Shown here one piece after another: positions 7,907 through 16,336 of a stretch of 64,000 bases of DNA. The position numbers and the translations under genes were made by a program. The notes below the pieces were generated by a model. That model saw only the letters and a program-made list of their open reading frames with translations, did no database searches and was not told where the DNA came from. Source of the stretch: Pseudonocardia abyssalis (GTDB lineage: Bacteria; Actinomycetota; Actinomycetes; Mycobacteriales; Pseudonocardiaceae). The stretch is from positions 248,001 through 312,000 of the forward strand of contig NZ_JADQDK010000001.1 of NCBI RefSeq assembly GCF_019263705.2, written 5' to 3'. Position 1 is the stretch's first letter. Each line of letters starts with the position of its first letter.

Positions 7907-9537
7907 GTGACGACCTCCACGGGTGCGGGCGCGGTGAGCTCCAGGCGGGCGCGCTCGGCGAGCGCGGCGGCCGACGTCGGCTGCTCGAAGAACACCTCGG
8001 CACGGCGGTCGGTGATGTCGAGCGTGGCGATGGTGTTGCCGAACAGGGGGCCGGCGAGGCGCTCCCAGTCGACGGTCTTCGCCGGTGCGCCCGCCTTCTC
8101 CGACCACCGCTCGGTGAGCCGCCGGGTGAACCGCGACCAGCCCAGGCGGAATCCCGGCTTCACGAACCACTCGACATGGTTGTGCACCGGCGAGCACGTC
8201 AGTTGGTGGACGGCGGCGGGTGGTGCGGACTCGAGGTCGGCGCGGGCGGCGTAGCTGTGGTGGACGTCGCCGGAGAGCACGTTCACCGACGCGACCCCGC
8301 TCTGCGCGGCGCGCTCGATCATGCGGGTCAGCCGGTCGAACGACTCGCGGAAGGCGGCCCAGTGCTCCAGGTCGGCGCCCTGGCGGATCGACTCCCCGAG
8401 CCGCCCCCGCCACCCCGGCTTCGACGCCGCGATCTCGTTGACCGTCTGCAGCTCGCCGATCGCGTGCGGCAGCAGCCACGGCAGCGACGTGCCGAGCACC
8501 AGGTGGTCGACGGTGCCGGGCGCGTGCACGGCGGCCTCGACCCAGTCGAACTCCGGGTCGCCCAGCATCAGGTGCTGCCCGTCCTCGAGGATCCGCCCGT
8601 TCCGGGAGTCGATCATGACGAACCGGCTGCGGCCCAGGTCCCAGCGGAAACTGAACCGCACCCCCTTCGCGCCGTCGGTCTCGGCGTCGGCGCGGTCCGC
8701 CAGCTCGGCGAGCTGCGGCCAGGCGTCGCCCTGTGCGCCGAGGATGCGCGCGGCGTCGGCGTCGGCGGCCAGCTCCTCGGGCGGGAGGTTGCCGATGTGC
8801 TGGAACACCCAGTACGAGGCCAGGCCCGCGCGGATCCGGTGCTCCCACCAGGTCGTCGCGCGCATCTCGTCGCGCCAGGCCTTCGAGGTGTTCCAGTCGT
8901 CGCGCACGTCGTGGTCGTCGAAGATCATCGCGGTGGGCACGGTGGAGAGCAGCCAGCGGATCTCCGGGTCGGACCAGGCGTCGCGGTAGAGGCCGACGTA
9001 CTCCCCGAAGTCGACGATCTCGTCGTCGGGCCAGTCGGGGTGGCTGTCGCGGCGCCCGGCGATGCGGCGGCGGATCTGCGGCGTCAGCTCGTCGGCGTAG
9101 ACCTGGTCGCCGAGCAGGAGCAGCGCGTCGGGCCACTCCTCGGGATCGCGGCGCACCATCCGGGAGGCGTACGCGTCGAGCGCGTCGATCCCGAGCTTGG
9201 CCGACAGTTTCGGGTCGGCCACCTTCGCGTAGCGGCACGACCCGAAGATGATCCGGTTCGACCCGTCGGACTCCGGGCCGCGCGTGCGGATCAGACTGGC
9301 CGGGAACGGCGTGTTCGTCAGCGGCCACACCTGCTCGCCGTCGAGGTGCACCTCGTAGGGGGTACGGCTGTCGGGCGTCAGACCGGTGACCCCGACCAGC
9401 GCGAAGTGGTGGCCCTGCACCTCGAACGTGCGAGTCTCGCAGCCGAGGACGCGGACGGTGGCGGGGCCGTCGGTCTGCACCCACACCTGCGCTGTGGTCT
9501 CGCCGACGTGCCGCAGGACGGGTCCGAGAACGAGCAT
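7903..9537 (-). CDS. PhoD-like metallophosphatase (alkaline phosphatase D family), apparently not exported
   Basis: 544 residues. An N-terminal beta-sandwich (about 1-90, of the type seen before PhoD domains) is followed by the metallophosphatase core: FGSCRYAK (98-105, Cys101), LLGDQVYADE (141-150), FDDHDVRDDWNTS (206-218) and SGDVHHSYAAR near residue 430. These supply the Asp, Asn and His metal ligands of PhoD enzymes, which cleave phosphomonoesters or diesters with Fe/Ca. There is no Tat or Sec signal, so it is probably cytoplasmic, unlike classical PhoD. It starts four bases after the glucokinase stop and overlaps the next gene, so all three form one operon. Confidence 0.88.
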   Translation of the reverse strand: MLVLGPVLRHVGETTAQVWVQTDGPATVRVLGCETRTFEVQGHHFALVGVTGLTPDSRTPYEVHLDGEQVWPLTNTPFPASLIRTRGPESDGSNRIIFGSCRYAKVADPKLSAKLGIDALDAYASRMVRRDPEEWPDALLLLGDQVYADELTPQIRRRIAGRRDSHPDWPDDEIVDFGEYVGLYRDAWSDPEIRWLLSTVPTAMIFDDHDVRDDWNTSKAWRDEMRATTWWEHRIRAGLASYWVFQHIGNLPPEELAADADAARILGAQGDAWPQLAELADRADAETDGAKGVRFSFRWDLGRSRFVMIDSRNGRILEDGQHLMLGDPEFDWVEAAVHAPGTVDHLVLGTSLPWLLPHAIGELQTVNEIAASKPGWRGRLGESIRQGADLEHWAAFRESFDRLTRMIERAAQSGVASVNVLSGDVHHSYAARADLESAPPAAVHQLTCSPVHNHVEWFVKPGFRLGWSRFTRRLTERWSEKAGAPAKTVDWERLAGPLFGNTIATLDITDRRAEVFFEQPTSAAALAERARLELTAPAPVEVVT

Positions 9538-9541
9538 GCCG

Positions 9542-10504
9542 TCACCCTACCGAGGTACGGCCGTCCTCGAGGGCGAGCAGCGCGGCGCCGACCAGGCCGG
9601 CGTCGCCGCCGAAGGTCGCAGCCACGATCGGGGCCGTCGACCGGGCCTCGCGGGCGTAGGCGAACTCGCGGGCGGCGCGACGGGCCGGTTCCAGCAGGAG
9701 GTCGCCGGTGCTGACCAGCCCACCGCCGACGATCACCGCCTCCAGCTCGAAGATGTTGGCCAGCGACGCGATACCGACGCCGAGCCAGCGGCCCAGCCGC
9801 CCGAACAGGTCCAGGGCGGTCGGGTCGCCCTGCCCGGCCGCGGCCGTCACCGTCTGGCCGGTGACCTCGCCCTGCTCGGCACCGAGCCGTGCGATCAGGC
9901 CGTCGGGATCGTCGGCGGCGGCCTCGCGGCCCATCCGGGTGAGCGCGGTGCCGGAGGCGTAGGCCTCGAAGCAGCCGTGGTTGCCGCAGCCGCAGACGGG
10001 GCCGTCGGGGTTGAGCACGATGTGCCCCAGCTCCGCGCCGCGTCCGGTCGGACCCCGGTAGATCTGCCCGCCCAGCACCAGTCCGCCACCGATCCCGGTG
10101 CCGACGGTGACCAGCACGAGGTCGCGGTACTGCCGCGCTCCCAGCCGGGCCTCGGCGAGCGCGGCGACGTTGGCGTCGTTGTCGATGACGGCGGGCAGCC
10201 CGGTGGCGGCCTCCAGTTGCTCGCGCACCGGCCAGTCGCGGTAGGCGTTGTTCGGGGCCCACAGCATCCGACCCTGCGGCCACTCGACGATCCCCGCCGC
10301 ACCGACCCCGATCGCGGACACGTCGTCGTGCTTCGCGCGCAGCCGCTCGACGATGTCGAGCAGCACCGCGGACACCGCCTCGGCGTCGGAATCCTCCGGC
10401 GTGGGCTCGACCAGCTCGGTCAGTACCGTGCCGTCGGCGTCCACGACACCGCCCGCGATCTTGGTGCCGCCGACGTCCAACCCGATCGCCCGCTGTCTGC
10501 TCAC
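9542..10504 (-). CDS. glk: ROK-family glucokinase
   Basis: 320 residues from GTG (10502-10504). LDVGGTKI (9-16) is the ATP phosphate loop and IDNDANV (107-113) carries catalytic Asp110. The zinc-binding ROK signature is HIVLN followed by CGCGNHGCFEAYASG, with His161, Cys171, Cys173 and Cys178. ROK glucokinases phosphorylate intracellular glucose with ATP or polyphosphate and also serve catabolite repression in actinobacteria. There is no N-terminal HTH, so it is a kinase rather than a ROK repressor. It heads a three-gene operon with the phosphatase and acetyltransferase. Upstream in-frame extension was rejected because the ROK fold begins at once. Confidence 0.9.
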   Translation of the reverse strand: MSRQRAIGLDVGGTKIAGGVVDADGTVLTELVEPTPEDSDAEAVSAVLLDIVERLRAKHDDVSAIGVGAAGIVEWPQGRMLWAPNNAYRDWPVREQLEAATGLPAVIDNDANVAALAEARLGARQYRDLVLVTVGTGIGGGLVLGGQIYRGPTGRGAELGHIVLNPDGPVCGCGNHGCFEAYASGTALTRMGREAAADDPDGLIARLGAEQGEVTGQTVTAAAGQGDPTALDLFGRLGRWLGVGIASLANIFELEAVIVGGGLVSTGDLLLEPARRAAREFAYAREARSTAPIVAATFGGDAGLVGAALLALEDGRTSVG

Positions 10505-10561
10505 ACCGGAATGATGGCACCGCCGGTGTTTCGCCCGACCCAGGATGGGGAACTGCCCGAC

Positions 10562-11602
10562 ATGCTCCTTCGACGAGTCGCCCGACCCATGCTCGCTGCT
10601 CTGTTCATCCAGGGCGGCATCAATGCGCTCAAGGCGCCCCAGGGCCACGTCGAGGCGGCCCGGCCCGTTCTCGACGCGGTCGCCCCGGCCGTGGACAAGG
10701 CCGTCGAGGTGGCGCCGATCGACCAGCGCCCCGACGACGAGCTGCTCATCCAGATCGACGCCGGCGTCAAGATCGTCGCCGGGTCGATGCTGGCACTGGG
10801 CAAGTTCCCGCGCCTGGCCTCCACCGCGCTCGCCGCGTCCCTGATCCCCACCACCCTGGCCGGTCACCGGTTCTGGGAGGAGACCGACGAGGCGAAGAAG
10901 GCGGAGCAGCAGATCCACTTCTTCAAGAACGTCGGCCTGCTGGGTGGCCTGCTGATCGCCGCCGCCGACACCCACGGCAAGCCGTCCGTCGCCTACCGGG
11001 GCAAGCGGGCCGCCCGCCGCGCCCAGGCCGCGGTCCTCGACCTCACCCAGACCTCCGGTCCGGGCATCGGCGAGCGTGTCAGCTCGGTCGCGCAGGACGC
11101 CACCGGCGCGCTCGGCGGGGTCGCCGCCGGCATCGTCGGTGCCGCGCCCGGCGCCGGTGCCGCGGTCTCCTCGTTCGCGCAGAAGGCAGGCACCCAGCTC
11201 TCCGCCGCCGGCACCGAGGCCTCCGCCCGCGCGTCGGAGGTCGGGCAGGACCTCTCCGTCCGCGCCGCCCGCGCCGCCAAGAAGGCCGAGCAGCGCGGGG
11301 CCGAGCTGCAGAGGGTGGCCGAGCAGCGCAGCGCCGAGCTGCAGAAGGCCGGCGAGAAGCGTCGGGCCGAGCTGCTCAAGCGCACCGCGAAGCAGCGCAA
11401 GCAGCTCGCCAAGCAGGCTGCGAAGAAGCGCAAGGAGCTGGAGAAGCGGGGCCCCGTCGTCCTCGACCAGGTCACCTCGCAGGCCGCCTCGTTCGGCCAC
11501 GAGCTCGCCGCCCGCGCCACCGCCGTCGGCTCCGAGATCGCCCACCAGGCCGAGGGTGCGGCCAAGGACGCCCGCAAGCGCGTCCACGCCCTCACCGCCT
11601 GA
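10562..11602 (+). CDS. DoxX-family membrane protein with long Lys/Ala-rich helical tail
   Basis: 346 residues. The first 150 or so form a DoxX-type four-helix membrane domain: RRVARPMLAALFIQGGINAL, then GVKIVAGSMLALGKFPRLAS and FFKNVGLLGGLLIAAADT. The remainder is a low-complexity, strongly charged helix built from variants of AEQRxAELQ and KKRKELEK (about 235-300), likely coiled coil and possibly nucleic-acid or protein binding. DoxX proteins take part in thiol/redox stress complexes in mycobacteria. The start was set at the ATG just before the conserved RRVARPML; an earlier ATG-ATG at 10511 is possible. It is divergent from glk and ends in a strong terminator. Confidence 0.8.
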   Translation: MLLRRVARPMLAALFIQGGINALKAPQGHVEAARPVLDAVAPAVDKAVEVAPIDQRPDDELLIQIDAGVKIVAGSMLALGKFPRLASTALAASLIPTTLAGHRFWEETDEAKKAEQQIHFFKNVGLLGGLLIAAADTHGKPSVAYRGKRAARRAQAAVLDLTQTSGPGIGERVSSVAQDATGALGGVAAGIVGAAPGAGAAVSSFAQKAGTQLSAAGTEASARASEVGQDLSVRAARAAKKAEQRGAELQRVAEQRSAELQKAGEKRRAELLKRTAKQRKQLAKQAAKKRKELEKRGPVVLDQVTSQAASFGHELAARATAVGSEIAHQAEGAAKDARKRVHALTA

Positions 11603-11614
11603 CCCACCCGCTCC

Positions 11615-11650
11615 GAGCCGGGCACCCCGAACGGGATGCCCGGCTCTTTT
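11615..11650 (+). terminator. Rho-independent terminator after the DoxX gene
   Basis: GAGCCGGGCA (11615-11624) pairs perfectly with TGCCCGGCTC (11637-11646) over ten base pairs, with a 12-base loop, and is followed immediately by TTTT. It is the clearest intrinsic terminator in the window. Confidence 0.85.
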
Positions 11651-11694
11651 CCTGTTCGGGCCCGGGGAGCGCGACCGACTGGCATCCTGCTGGC

Positions 11695-12093
11695 GTGGCG
11701 GACGACGGTGGGGGCGGTACCGACGAGGCGGAGCGCGGGTACGCCGCCCTGACCTGGGCCGAGTCGAGGTTGGCGGCCCCGGTCGGGGGTGGTGGGGCCG
11801 GTGGTGGGTTCGTCGTGGATCCGGAGCGGGCGGAGGCGTGCATCGCGGAGCTGACGAGGATCGCCAATGAGCTTCGTATTCAAGCGATGTCCGCTGGTTC
11901 GCTGAGGTTCGATCCGCCAGGATCCGACGAGGTCAGCTTGAACATGGCCGACAACGGATTCGAGATGTCCCAGCGAGCCGTGAACTTCGTCAGGACATGG
12001 GCCGGGCAGATCGAGCTCACCAGGGATGCACTCCAGCGGCAGCTCGATGGCTATCGCGGCATTGAGGATGCGAATGCGCAGGCCTTGGCATGA
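11695..12093 (+). CDS. PE-like / WXG100-sized small secreted-type protein
   Basis: 132 residues from a GTG start. A Gly-rich segment (about 32-38) precedes FVVDPERAEACIAELTRIANEL, which resembles PE-domain proteins of Pseudonocardiaceae, followed by a second helix (NFVRTWAGQIELTRDALQRQ), giving a helical hairpin of about 90 residues. Such proteins are usually type VII secretion substrates. The next genes are a DUF3558 lipoprotein and a PPE-like protein, a recurring actinobacterial trio. Translation is coupled to the lipoprotein by an ATGA overlap. There is no good Shine-Dalgarno, so the start is uncertain. No ESX ATPase or EccB-E gene is in the window. Confidence 0.6.
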   Translation: MADDGGGGTDEAERGYAALTWAESRLAAPVGGGGAGGGFVVDPERAEACIAELTRIANELRIQAMSAGSLRFDPPGSDEVSLNMADNGFEMSQRAVNFVRTWAGQIELTRDALQRQLDGYRGIEDANAQALA

Positions 12094-12683
12094 CCTGGCG
12101 AACACTGCTCCTGCTGGCGCCCATGCTGGTCAGCCTCGCCGGATGCGCGCCAGAGCAGGTCGTCGGAGCTGGGCGACCGATCGCGGACCCGCAATCGACG
12201 GCCGTACCGGCTCAGGGAACGCCACCGATGGCTGGACCGTCGGTCCGCGACCCGAAGGACATCCGGGCCATCCCGCCATGTGACGTGCTCACTGATGAGC
12301 AGCTTCGGGATCTCGATCTGCTGCCGGGGACGGCTCAGGAGCTGAAGGACCCGGTCACTGAACGGTGCGGATGGAGTTCGGCGACCGACGACACCAACCC
12401 GGTTGGGCTCGAGATCAACAGCGACACCAATCTCGCGGTTCTCGATGTCGTGGAGAATCTCCGTGGAAACTTCGAGCGCTATGAGCCGACGGAAGTCGCC
12501 GGCCACCCTGCGATCCGTACGGACGCCGTCGCCGACAACAGCTGCACCTTGGTGATCGCGATTGCAGACCACCAAGGGGTAAGCATCGGATCAAATGGAG
12601 CCAACCGGCCCCTCCCCGACCCCTGCGACATCCCCCGCCGCATGGGGGAGTTCATCCTCTCCAACCTCCCACCGCTGACCTGA
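12090..12683 (+). CDS. DUF3558-family lipoprotein
   Basis: 197 residues. A classic lipoprotein signal ends in lipobox LAGC (Cys19), so the mature protein is anchored to the outer face of the membrane. After a Pro/Thr-rich linker, the DUF3558 domain starts at IPPCDVLTDEQLRDL and includes the paired Cys residues at CGW, SCTL and DPCD, probably disulphides. DUF3558 proteins are widespread in mycolate- and Pseudonocardia-type actinobacteria and have no established function. Codon use here is less G/C-extreme than in neighbours (for example around 12400-12560), which may indicate a distinct history. It overlaps the upstream gene by four bases. Confidence 0.85.
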   Translation: MTWRTLLLLAPMLVSLAGCAPEQVVGAGRPIADPQSTAVPAQGTPPMAGPSVRDPKDIRAIPPCDVLTDEQLRDLDLLPGTAQELKDPVTERCGWSSATDDTNPVGLEINSDTNLAVLDVVENLRGNFERYEPTEVAGHPAIRTDAVADNSCTLVIAIADHQGVSIGSNGANRPLPDPCDIPRRMGEFILSNLPPLT

Positions 12684-12692
12684 GGACCACCG

Positions 12693-14066
12693 ATGGCCGA
12701 GCCGTACACGCAGACCGCCGTCCCGTTCGAGCAGCTCCCGCTCGCCGCGCTGCGCGACCCGGTGCTCGCCGGTCCAGGCATCGACGGGATGGGGGTGGCC
12801 GCCGACCGCTACCGGCAGCTGGCCGAGACGCTCCAGCGGGCCGCCGAGGACCTGCGCGTCGCGATGACCGCGGCCCAGGGCGCGCACGAGGGGGAGGCCG
12901 CGGAGGTGTCGCGGCAGTACGTCGAGCGGGTCGCCGCGGTGGGGGAGCTCGGGGCGGGGCAGGCGCGGATCGCGATCGGCGCACTCGACGACGGTGCCGC
13001 GTACTACAGCCGCGTCGCCGACGACATGCGCGCCCTCCACCTCGCCGACGGGCCCGCGCCGAGGAGCGTGGCTCAGGGCGCGGCGCGGGAGCAGCAGGTG
13101 GAGGACCTCCGGGTGCTCGCGGTGGAGGCGGCGCAGCGGTACGAGTCGAACACGAACTGGTCGCTCGGGCGCACGTTCCAGCCGTTCGACCCACCGGTGA
13201 TCGCCGCCCCGGGCACCGGCGACGGGGTGCCGGTCGGCGGTGCGTCGGCGGGTGGAGGAGCGGGCGCCGTGTCGGGGTCCGGCCCCGGAGTGCCCGGCGC
13301 GGGTGGAGCGCAGACGGGAGCCCTCCCCGTGGGCAGCGCAGGGGGCCAGGGTGCGGTGGGCGTCGGTTCCGGGGCGGGCTCCCTCGGTCCCGGTGCGGCT
13401 GGTGCCGGCGCCGGTAGCTCGGGGAACGGCGGGTCTGTGGGCTCCGGCGCACCAGGCCCGGTCGGCGGGGCGGGGAACGGCCGGGTGGGGAACGGCCGGG
13501 TGGGGAACGGCGGGATGGGGAGCGGTGGGGTGGTCCCGGCGGGTCCGGTCGCCACCGGTCCGCGTGCCGCGGGGGAGCGGCCGAGGGACGGAGGGACGGG
13601 AGTGCCGCGCACGGCGGCCGCGTCCGTCCCCGGCAGCTCCGCGACGCTCCCGGGTCCCGGCGCGTCCGGCGGCTCCCGGTCGTCGCCACTGCCACCGCCC
13701 GGATCCGGGGCCCGGGAGCCGGTGGGCCCGGGCACCGGATGGATCCCGGGCACACCGTGGTCGGGTCGCACCCCTGCCGAGGGTGGCACCTCGGGACTCC
13801 GCGCCGGACCGGCCGAGCCGGCCGCTCCGGCCCGCCCCGGTGCCGCCGCGAGCTCGTCGTCGGGCGCCCAGGGCCCCGGCACCGGGAGCCGGTCCGCGAC
13901 CGGAGGGACGCCCTTCTTCCCCGCGGCCGGCGCCGGCCGCGGGGAAGGTTCCGAGCACACCCGCCCGTCGTGGCTCGTCGAGGACGACCCGCAGGCCTAC
14001 TGGTTCTCCGGGCTCCCCGACCACACGGCCGGCGTCATCGGCGGCGAGGGCGACTCGGACCACTGA
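12693..14066 (+). CDS. PPE-like protein with long Gly/Ser/Pro-rich region and conserved C-terminal tail
   Basis: 457 residues. The N-terminal 160 residues are helical with a PPE/WXG100-like pattern (long amphipathic helices around LAETLQRAAEDLRVAM and AEVSRQYVERVAAVGEL). Residues 165-420 are low complexity, dominated by G, A, S and P with short NGRVG-type repeats. The last 30 residues become ordered again: PSWLVEDDPQAYWFSGL and AGVIGGEG. This resembles the YLVE...VIGE tail I associate with PPE-like proteins of Pseudonocardiaceae. It probably works with the PE-like protein and lipoprotein upstream as a surface-exposed set. It ends four bases before the convergent M13 peptidase stop. Confidence 0.6.
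   Translation: MAEPYTQTAVPFEQLPLAALRDPVLAGPGIDGMGVAADRYRQLAETLQRAAEDLRVAMTAAQGAHEGEAAEVSRQYVERVAAVGELGAGQARIAIGALDDGAAYYSRVADDMRALHLADGPAPRSVAQGAAREQQVEDLRVLAVEAAQRYESNTNWSLGRTFQPFDPPVIAAPGTGDGVPVGGASAGGGAGAVSGSGPGVPGAGGAQTGALPVGSAGGQGAVGVGSGAGSLGPGAAGAGAGSSGNGGSVGSGAPGPVGGAGNGRVGNGRVGNGGMGSGGVVPAGPVATGPRAAGERPRDGGTGVPRTAAASVPGSSATLPGPGASGGSRSSPLPPPGSGAREPVGPGTGWIPGTPWSGRTPAEGGTSGLRAGPAEPAAPARPGAAASSSSGAQGPGTGSRSATGGTPFFPAAGAGRGEGSEHTRPSWLVEDDPQAYWFSGLPDHTAGVIGGEGDSDH
13472..13531 (+). repeat. 15-bp tandem repeat inside the PPE-like gene
   Basis: The unit GGGGAACGGCCGGGT is present in two perfect copies (13472-13486, 13487-13501), then two diverged copies to 13531. It encodes a GNGRV-type pentapeptide repeat within the Gly-rich linker. 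It is in frame, so copy-number change would only alter linker length. Confidence 0.8.
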
Positions 14067-14070
14067 CCGG

Positions 14071-16005
14071 TCACCAGATGCGCACCCGCTCGCCGGGCGG
14101 GGTGTACAGGGCCTCGTCCTCCCGCACGTCGAACGCCTCGTGGAACGCGTCGAGGTTGGTGACGACGGCGTTGCACCGCAGGTCGGGCGGGGAGTGCGGG
14201 TCCAGGGCGAGGCGGCGGATGGCCTCCGCGTCGCGTGTGACGGCCCGCCACACCTGGGCCCAGCCGAACAGCACGCGCTGCACGCCGGTGAGGTCGTCGA
14301 GGACCGGCGGCTCCCCGTCGGCGGTGGCGATGCCGTACGCCTTGAGCGCGATCGTCAGCCCGCCGAGATCGCCGATGTTCTCCCCGACGGTGAGCGACCC
14401 GTTGACCTTGTGCTCCGGCAGCCCGGCCGGCGACAGCGCGTCGTACTGGGCGATCAGCGCGGACGCGCGGCGGTCGAACTCCGCCCGATCCTCCGCGGTC
14501 CACCAGTCGGTCATGTTGCCGTCACCGTCGTACTTGGAGCCCTGGTCGTCGAAGCCGTGGCCGATCTCGTGGCCGATGACGGCGCCGATCCCGCCGTAGT
14601 TGGCGGCGTCGTCGGCCTCGGGGTCGAAGAACGGGGGCTGCAGGATCGCGGCCGGGAAGACGATCTCGTTCATTCGCGGGTGGTAGTAGGCATTGACGGT
14701 CTGCGGCGTCATCAGCCACTCGTCGTGGTCGACCGGCTGGCCGATCTTCGCGAGCTGGAAGTCGGTCATCCACTCACCGGCGCGCGCGACGTTGCCCAAC
14801 AGGTCGTCGGGCCGCACGACGAGGGACGAGTAGTCCTTCCACACGTCCGGGTAGCCGATCTTGGGCGTGAAGCGCTCCAGCTTGTCGAGCGCGCGCTGCC
14901 GCGTCTCCGGGCTCATCCAGTCCAGTGCGGAGATCGACTGCCGGTACGCCTCGACGAGGTTGGCGACGAGCTCGACCATCCGCTCCTTCGACGCCGCCGG
15001 GAAGTGCCGCTCGACGTAGAGCTTCCCGACCTCCTCACCCAGTGCCCCCTCCACCAGCGAGACACCGCGCTTCCACCGCTCCCGCAGCGTGGGCGTGCCC
15101 GACAGCGTGCGGCCGTGGAACGCGAAGTCCTCCTGCACGACGTCCTCGTTCAGGAACTCCGCGCAGGCCGACGCGGTGTGCACGGCGAGCCAGGCCTGCC
15201 ACTGCTCCAGCGGACGCGAGGCCCAGAGGGCCGCGGCGGCGGTGACGAAGCTCGGCTGGCGCACGACCACCTCGTCGAACGCGCCGTCCGGGGCACCCAT
15301 GGCGGCGAGGAACGGCTCCCAGTCGAACTCGGGCGCGGACTCGCGCAGCTGCGCCAGCGTCATCAGCGTGTAGGTCTTCTCGGCGTCGCGGTTGGTGACG
15401 CGGTCCCACGACTCGGCGGCGAGCGCCGTCTCCAGGTCCATCACGGTGTCGGCGTGGTCGGGCAGCCCGACGAGTGCGCAGAGCCGCCGCAGGTGTGCGA
15501 CGTACTCCGTGCGGATCTCGGCCGAGGCCTCCTCGCGGTAGTACGACTCGTCGGGCAGCCCGAGGCCGGACTGCGACAGGTGCACCAGGTAGCGCGTGGA
15601 GTCCTTCGCGTCGGTGGAGACGAACGCGCCGAACAGCGCGGCCCGCCCCTCCCGCTGACGACGGCCGAGCACGGCGGCGAGCGCGGCGCGGTCGGTTGCG
15701 GCGCTCACCTCGTCGAGCAGGGGGGCGAGCGGGGCGATGCCCGCCTTCTCGATCCGCTCGACGTCCATGAACGACGCGTACAGGTCGGCGACGGGGCCGG
15801 ACCCCGCCTCCTCGACGATCGCGCGGACGTCGTCCTCCGCGTTGTCGCGCAGCACGCGGAAGGCGCCGTCCTGCGCGCGGTCGTCGGGGATCTCGTGCGT
15901 GGCTACCCAGCGGCCGTTGACGTGCGAGAACAGGTCGTCCTGCGGGCGGGTGCCCGCGTCGACCCACTGCAGGTCCAGACCGCTACGGGTCGAGGTCGAA
16001 GTCAT
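14071..16005 (-). CDS. M13-family zinc metallopeptidase (neprilysin/PepO-like)
   Basis: 644 residues, normal for bacterial M13 enzymes. The zinc site is HEIGH (479-483) within VIGHEIGHGFDDQGS, with the third ligand Glu542 in GENIGDLGG and the substrate-binding segment VNAYYHPRMNEIVFPA. The chain ends in VRIW, the usual M13 C-terminal Trp. There is no signal peptide or membrane anchor, so it is probably a cytosolic oligopeptidase cleaving small peptides on the amino side of hydrophobic residues. A 58-residue peptide gene with a strong ribosome-binding site lies 22 bp upstream on the same strand. The start follows the conserved domain boundary. Confidence 0.92.
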   Translation of the reverse strand: MTSTSTRSGLDLQWVDAGTRPQDDLFSHVNGRWVATHEIPDDRAQDGAFRVLRDNAEDDVRAIVEEAGSGPVADLYASFMDVERIEKAGIAPLAPLLDEVSAATDRAALAAVLGRRQREGRAALFGAFVSTDAKDSTRYLVHLSQSGLGLPDESYYREEASAEIRTEYVAHLRRLCALVGLPDHADTVMDLETALAAESWDRVTNRDAEKTYTLMTLAQLRESAPEFDWEPFLAAMGAPDGAFDEVVVRQPSFVTAAAALWASRPLEQWQAWLAVHTASACAEFLNEDVVQEDFAFHGRTLSGTPTLRERWKRGVSLVEGALGEEVGKLYVERHFPAASKERMVELVANLVEAYRQSISALDWMSPETRQRALDKLERFTPKIGYPDVWKDYSSLVVRPDDLLGNVARAGEWMTDFQLAKIGQPVDHDEWLMTPQTVNAYYHPRMNEIVFPAAILQPPFFDPEADDAANYGGIGAVIGHEIGHGFDDQGSKYDGDGNMTDWWTAEDRAEFDRRASALIAQYDALSPAGLPEHKVNGSLTVGENIGDLGGLTIALKAYGIATADGEPPVLDDLTGVQRVLFGWAQVWRAVTRDAEAIRRLALDPHSPPDLRCNAVVTNLDAFHEAFDVREDEALYTPPGERVRIW

Positions 16006-16027
16006 CCACCCATGGTGCCAGGCGGAG

Positions 16028-16204
16028 TCAGTACTCGTGGGCCTGGTCGTAGCCGAAGTCGCCGCCGTCGAGGTCGAGCTCACGCCCTGCCATCCGGCCG
16101 GAGACGGGGGCGCGACGCCGGCTGACGGGGAGGTTGAGGACCGCCTTCATCTCATGGGCGAGGTCGTACCCGTAATCACCGCTGGCATCATCGTTGACCG
16201 GCAT
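16028..16204 (-). CDS. 58-residue peptide with a duplicated GDYGYDLAHE-type motif
   Basis: A small gene preceded by AAGGAG seven bases before its ATG. The peptide holds two near-identical decamers: GDYGYDLAHE (9-18) and GDFGYDQAHE (48-57), the second followed by one Tyr and the stop. Between them lies a basic stretch SRRRAPVSGR (28-37). It has no signal peptide or Cys. I do not recognise the family. The duplicated acidic-aromatic motif could be a short binding or recognition tag or a modified-peptide core. It lies 22 bp upstream of the M13 peptidase gene on the same strand, so the two are probably co-transcribed. No radical-SAM, YcaO or cyclodehydratase gene is in the window. Confidence 0.72.
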   Translation of the reverse strand: MPVNDDASGDYGYDLAHEMKAVLNLPVSRRRAPVSGRMAGRELDLDGGDFGYDQAHEY

Positions 16205-16336
16205 GGTCGTCTCCTTGAACGTCGAGGCGTACTGACGCTCCGTGACCGATGTACTTCGGACGGTGCTCAAGAATGATCGCCTGATCGGTGTCCGGTGGCA
16301 AGAGCGTTCCACCGGTTGGAGTCGGAGAGGACCCTG

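Noticed and set aside
10505..11587. In-frame upstream extension of the glucokinase gene
   Set aside because: It runs antisense through the DoxX gene, and the ROK fold starts right at the GTG at 10504.
13472..13531. CRISPR-like direct repeats
   Set aside because: Units are only 15 bp, contiguous, in frame and Gly-coding; no spacers or cas genes are present.
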